A stretch of 64,000 nt of DNA from Effrenium voratum. Its lineage: Eukaryota > Sar > Dinophyceae > Suessiales > Symbiodiniaceae. The translations under genes and the position numbers were made by a program. Below the pieces are notes generated by a model that did no database searches, was not told the origin of the DNA, and saw only the letters and a list, made by a program, of their open reading frames with translations. The stretch lies in the NCBI GenBank assembly GCA_963377175.1, contig CAUJNA010001891.1:62001-126000 (forward strand). Reading direction: 5' to 3'. Below are positions 61,861-64,000 of the stretch, one piece after another (position 1 is the first letter of the stretch; each line of letters starts with the position of its first letter).

Positions 61861-62739
61861 CGCTAGCAGTCGTTGGCGGGTTTCTCACCTCGAGGTCATG
61901 GAGCTCTGCTCGGAGAACCTCAACGTGCCTCAGCTGAAGCCACCCGAGGGAACGGGCAAAAAACGCCCCGGTGGGTGCGGAGTGAGCCCACGTTGACACC
62001 GCCCAGAAAGAAGACCCGAAACGCGTGGGAGGTGCTTTTTTTTTTCCCCCCCTTCCTCCTTTTTTCTTTTCTGTTTTTTTTTGGTTGTTGTGTGGCTTTC
62101 CATTTCTGCTCTTTGTGTTTAGGTTTTTTGAGGCTGTCATTGTTTTTGCCTGTATGTTGTGGTCTATTTCGAGCCGCTTTCATATTTGTCTCCTAGATTT
62201 GTTGCGTTTCTTGTTGTTTATTCTCAGACCCCCCCCATTTATTCACTGTCCGGTGGGGGAAGTTCCGCATCATCGATGTTTTCATATTTTGGTCAATGAG
62301 TGAGTTTCAGGGGCCTTTTGGGACGCATGTGTCGTGTGCCTGAGACGTCCGCAACGGCCCGTTGAACTCGTGGAATCCAATGGGTGAACAATTCGGATGC
62401 GAGCGGAGCCTGAGCCACCAGAAAGCTCTCGCGAAAGCCGCGAAAACCACCACCCACAGGCCATGGGGCGGCCCCCCCTCCCCCCAAAGAGCTGAGGGCA
62501 GGGCTCTTTACATTTGGGGCACCGCTTTTGGATGATTTGGGGATGGTTGGAAAGGACACCAACATTTGGGTTCATTTTGTGTGTGTAAAAAACATATTTC
62601 TGGATATCAAAAGGACACTAACATTCAAATTTGTAACCCATCAATCCACATTCATCTGAAACCATGATCAATCCAACAACCTTCGTAATCGGAACCCGGC
62701 CTCTTTCTTTTGTTTTCTTTGGGGGGGGGAGAGAACGCG

Positions 62740-62950
62740 AAAACGGGCGGTTGCTTTGCGGTCCCCATTTTTCTATGGTTGGCTTCAAGGGGAAAACCAA
62801 AAAAGGGCGGTTGCTTTGAGGGTATCCTTTTGTCAAATTTGGCCTAAAGGGGAAAACCAAAAGGACCACCACCATTTTTTGGGGGGAGGGGACACCAAAC
62901 TGGGCAGTTGCTTTTTTGCGGGTCCCCGTTTTTTACAGGTCGGCTTCAAG
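62740..62950. repeat. diverged tandem repeat of about 75 bp
   Basis: Three units with GGGCRGTTGCTTT, a GGTCCCC or GGTATCC box, and GGCTTCAAGGGGAAAACCAA. The third unit runs into the acceptor of the next exon. Confidence 0.7.
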
Positions 62951-63103
62951 GAAACACCCACAGGACCGCGCCGCTTCCTTGGCTCCGCGTCGTTTTGGTT
63001 CGAGGCGCGGATCCTCCACGCGCCCGGGTCCGGCCTGGCGGGGAATTTGTGCGCGCGCTACACCGCCTGCGTGGCCTTGGCCCTGGAGTACCTCCACAAC
63101 CAG
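62939..63103 (+). CDS. putative exon: protein kinase alpha-D to alpha-E region (partial)
   Basis: Bounded by a TTTTTTACAG acceptor and a GC donor (CCAG|GCGAGT). The frame reads [20 protein letters not shown], then [20 protein letters not shown], then [32 protein letters not shown] is the alpha-E helix just before the HRD catalytic loop of AGC kinases (family: ARFYaAEv.lALEYLH). The catalytic loop would lie on a later exon beyond the window or in the remaining intron. Third kinase piece on the + strand in correct order. Confidence 0.65.
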
Positions 63104-63675
63104 GCGAGTCGAGCCGAGTGGAAGACAAAAGCTGCGCGGGGTTTCAGGCAAACACGTCGAGTCCGAGTCAAACAGAAAAGGTGTGAGGGGTTGATTTGGC
63201 GGTTTGGGTAGGTTGGGTAGGTGGGTAGGGTAGGTGGTAGGGTGGGTTGGGTAGGGTAGGTGGGTAGGGCGGGTTGGTTGTATGAGTTGGTTGGTGGGCG
63301 AGTAGAGTCGAAAACCAGTCCGGCGGGGTTGATTCGGGGGGTTTGCGCGGGGTTTGCGGCGTCTGGCTTGTGAGGGCACCTTTTTTTTGGTTGGGTAGGT
63401 TGAGTTGGTAGGTTGGCGAAAAAGACGAGTCGAACACAAAAGTGCGGCGGGGTTTTGTTTCGGCCTTTTGGGTAGGTTGGGTAGGTGGAGGGGGTAGGGG
63501 TGGGTGGTGGGGTTGATTCGGCGCTTGGGTAGGTTGGGCAGGTGGGTAGGTGGTAGGGTAGGTTGCTTGTATGCGTTGGTTGGCGAGTCGAGCCCAAAAA
63601 CCAGTCCGGCGGGGTTGATTCGGGGGGTTTGGGCGGGGTTTGGGGCGTATCCTGTTTTGGGTGGTGGGTTGAGTT
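63104..63675. repeat. intron minisatellite, GTAGGTTGGGTAGG-rich
   Basis: Three to four diverged units of about 140-290 bp, each combining a CGAGTCGA…AAAACCAGTCCGGCGG block, a GGTTGATTCGGGGGGTTTG block and GGTAGGTTGGGTAGGTGG runs. The first unit begins within the splice donor of the kinase exon. Confidence 0.8.
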
Positions 63676-64000
63676 GGTAGGTTGGTTTGGTTGGTTGGTT
63701 GGTTGGTTGGTTGGTTGGTTGGTTGGTTGGTTGGTTGGTTGGTTGGTTGGTTGGGTGGGTGGGTGGGTGGGTGGGTGGGTGGGTGGGTGGGTGGGTGGGT
63801 TGGGTAGGTAGGTAGGTGGGTGGGTTGGTTGGTTAGTTGGTATGCTGGTATGTTGGTATGTTGGTTGGTTGGTTGGTTGGTTGGTTGGTTGGTTGGTTGG
63901 TTGGTTGGTTGGTTGGTTGGTTGGCTGGTTGGTTGGTTGGGTGGGTGGGTGGGTGGGTGGGTGGGTGGGTTGGGTTGGTTGGGTTGGGTTGGTTGCCTTT
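63676..64000. repeat. (TTGG)n to (GGGT)n compound satellite, twice
   Basis: TTGG units (about 63685-63752) switch to GGGT units (to about 63800). After a short GGTATGTT interlude, TTGG units (about 63858-63938) again switch to GGGT. This is the mirror strand of the CCAA to CCCA tract near the left end. Confidence 0.95.

Larger units (their letters stand above)
60151..62938. other. intron-like sequence with satellites and small tandem repeats
   Basis: Contains (TTGG)n at 60209-60296, three copies of a CCCTCCAACCA…GGGG…AATAC unit at 61555-61860 and a 3-copy repeat of about 75 bp at 62740-62950. A GC-richer stretch at 61880-61950 could encode HLEVMELCSENLNVPQLK (kinase beta-5 and hinge-like), but it lacks clear borders. 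Confidence 0.4.

Noticed and set aside
61873..61960. Kinase hinge exon (VMELC-like)
   Set aside because: Borders unclear and the minus strand reads equally well as a helical peptide; only mentioned in the intron entry.
63563..63811. Trp/Leu/Val/Gly frame at the right end
   Set aside because: Same satellite artefact (TTGG/GGGT).
1..64000. tRNA, rRNA, snRNA or CRISPR loci
   Set aside because: No cloverleaf with CCA-proximal stems, no rRNA core sequences and no spaced direct repeats were seen. The tetranucleotide satellites have no spacers.

Overview
The window reads as nuclear DNA of a dinoflagellate, probably a Symbiodiniaceae-like alga. The reasons are internal. Short GC-rich exon-like islands are separated by long introns with GT or GC donors and AG acceptors. 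Tetranucleotide satellites of the CCAA/CCCA and TTGG/GGGT type are abundant. Ty1/copia elements with very large gag-pol frames fill most of the sequence. All three LTR families carry a piece matching the 3' end of the dinoflagellate spliced leader (TGGCTCAAG or longer) in sense orientation. There is no bacterial-style operon, tRNA, rRNA or CRISPR array.

Layout. 1-2034 is non-coding sequence ending in a long (CCAA)n to (CCCA)n tract. 2040-9861 is element A (minus strand): 7.8 kb, identical 133-bp LTRs, a CAACC target duplication, one intact 1952-codon gag-pol frame and an extra 356-codon frame after pol. 10.1-12.4 kb holds two ankyrin-like exon islands in + strand introns. 12406-25370 is element B (+): 13 kb, 275/257-bp LTRs, broken gag-pol frames, a methyltransferase-like domain between integrase and RT, then a Tpt1/KptA-like RNA 2'-phosphotransferase gene and an EEP-fold nuclease-like gene. 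25.8-35.2 kb has further exon islands, including another ankyrin repeat and a protein-kinase glycine loop, plus dispersed intron repeats. 35945-59520 is element C (+): 23.6 kb, 385/383-bp LTRs, with gag-like coiled-coil and zinc-finger frames, protease, integrase, a second methyltransferase-like domain, a dUTPase with its motifs intact, RT/RNase H, and a 9-kb post-pol module of at least six frames including an ADP-ribosyltransferase-like HGT motif. 60.0-63.1 kb resumes kinase exon islands, and the end is minisatellite plus TTGG/GGGT satellite.

How it fits together. I infer that a host gene on the + strand (ankyrin repeats followed by an AGC-like kinase domain) runs from about 10 kb to past 63 kb. 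Elements B and C would then sit in its introns in the same orientation; C lies between the glycine-loop exon and the alpha-C exon. The three elements share copia domain order but differ in cargo. A is compact and probably recently active. B and C carry nucleic-acid-modifying cargo (methyltransferase-like, RNA 2'-phosphotransferase or ART-like, nuclease-like, dUTPase).

The most unusual signal is at nucleotide level. Element C contains roughly eighty short stem-loops with a GATA, GTTA or GGTA loop and stems that vary but stay complementary. They occur in all three reading frames and are spread over the whole 23.6 kb on the sense strand. Element B has a smaller set of stems closing UNCG loops. 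This resembles a dispersed RNA recognition array. Counts are by eye, and family assignments rest on motif recognition without database searches.
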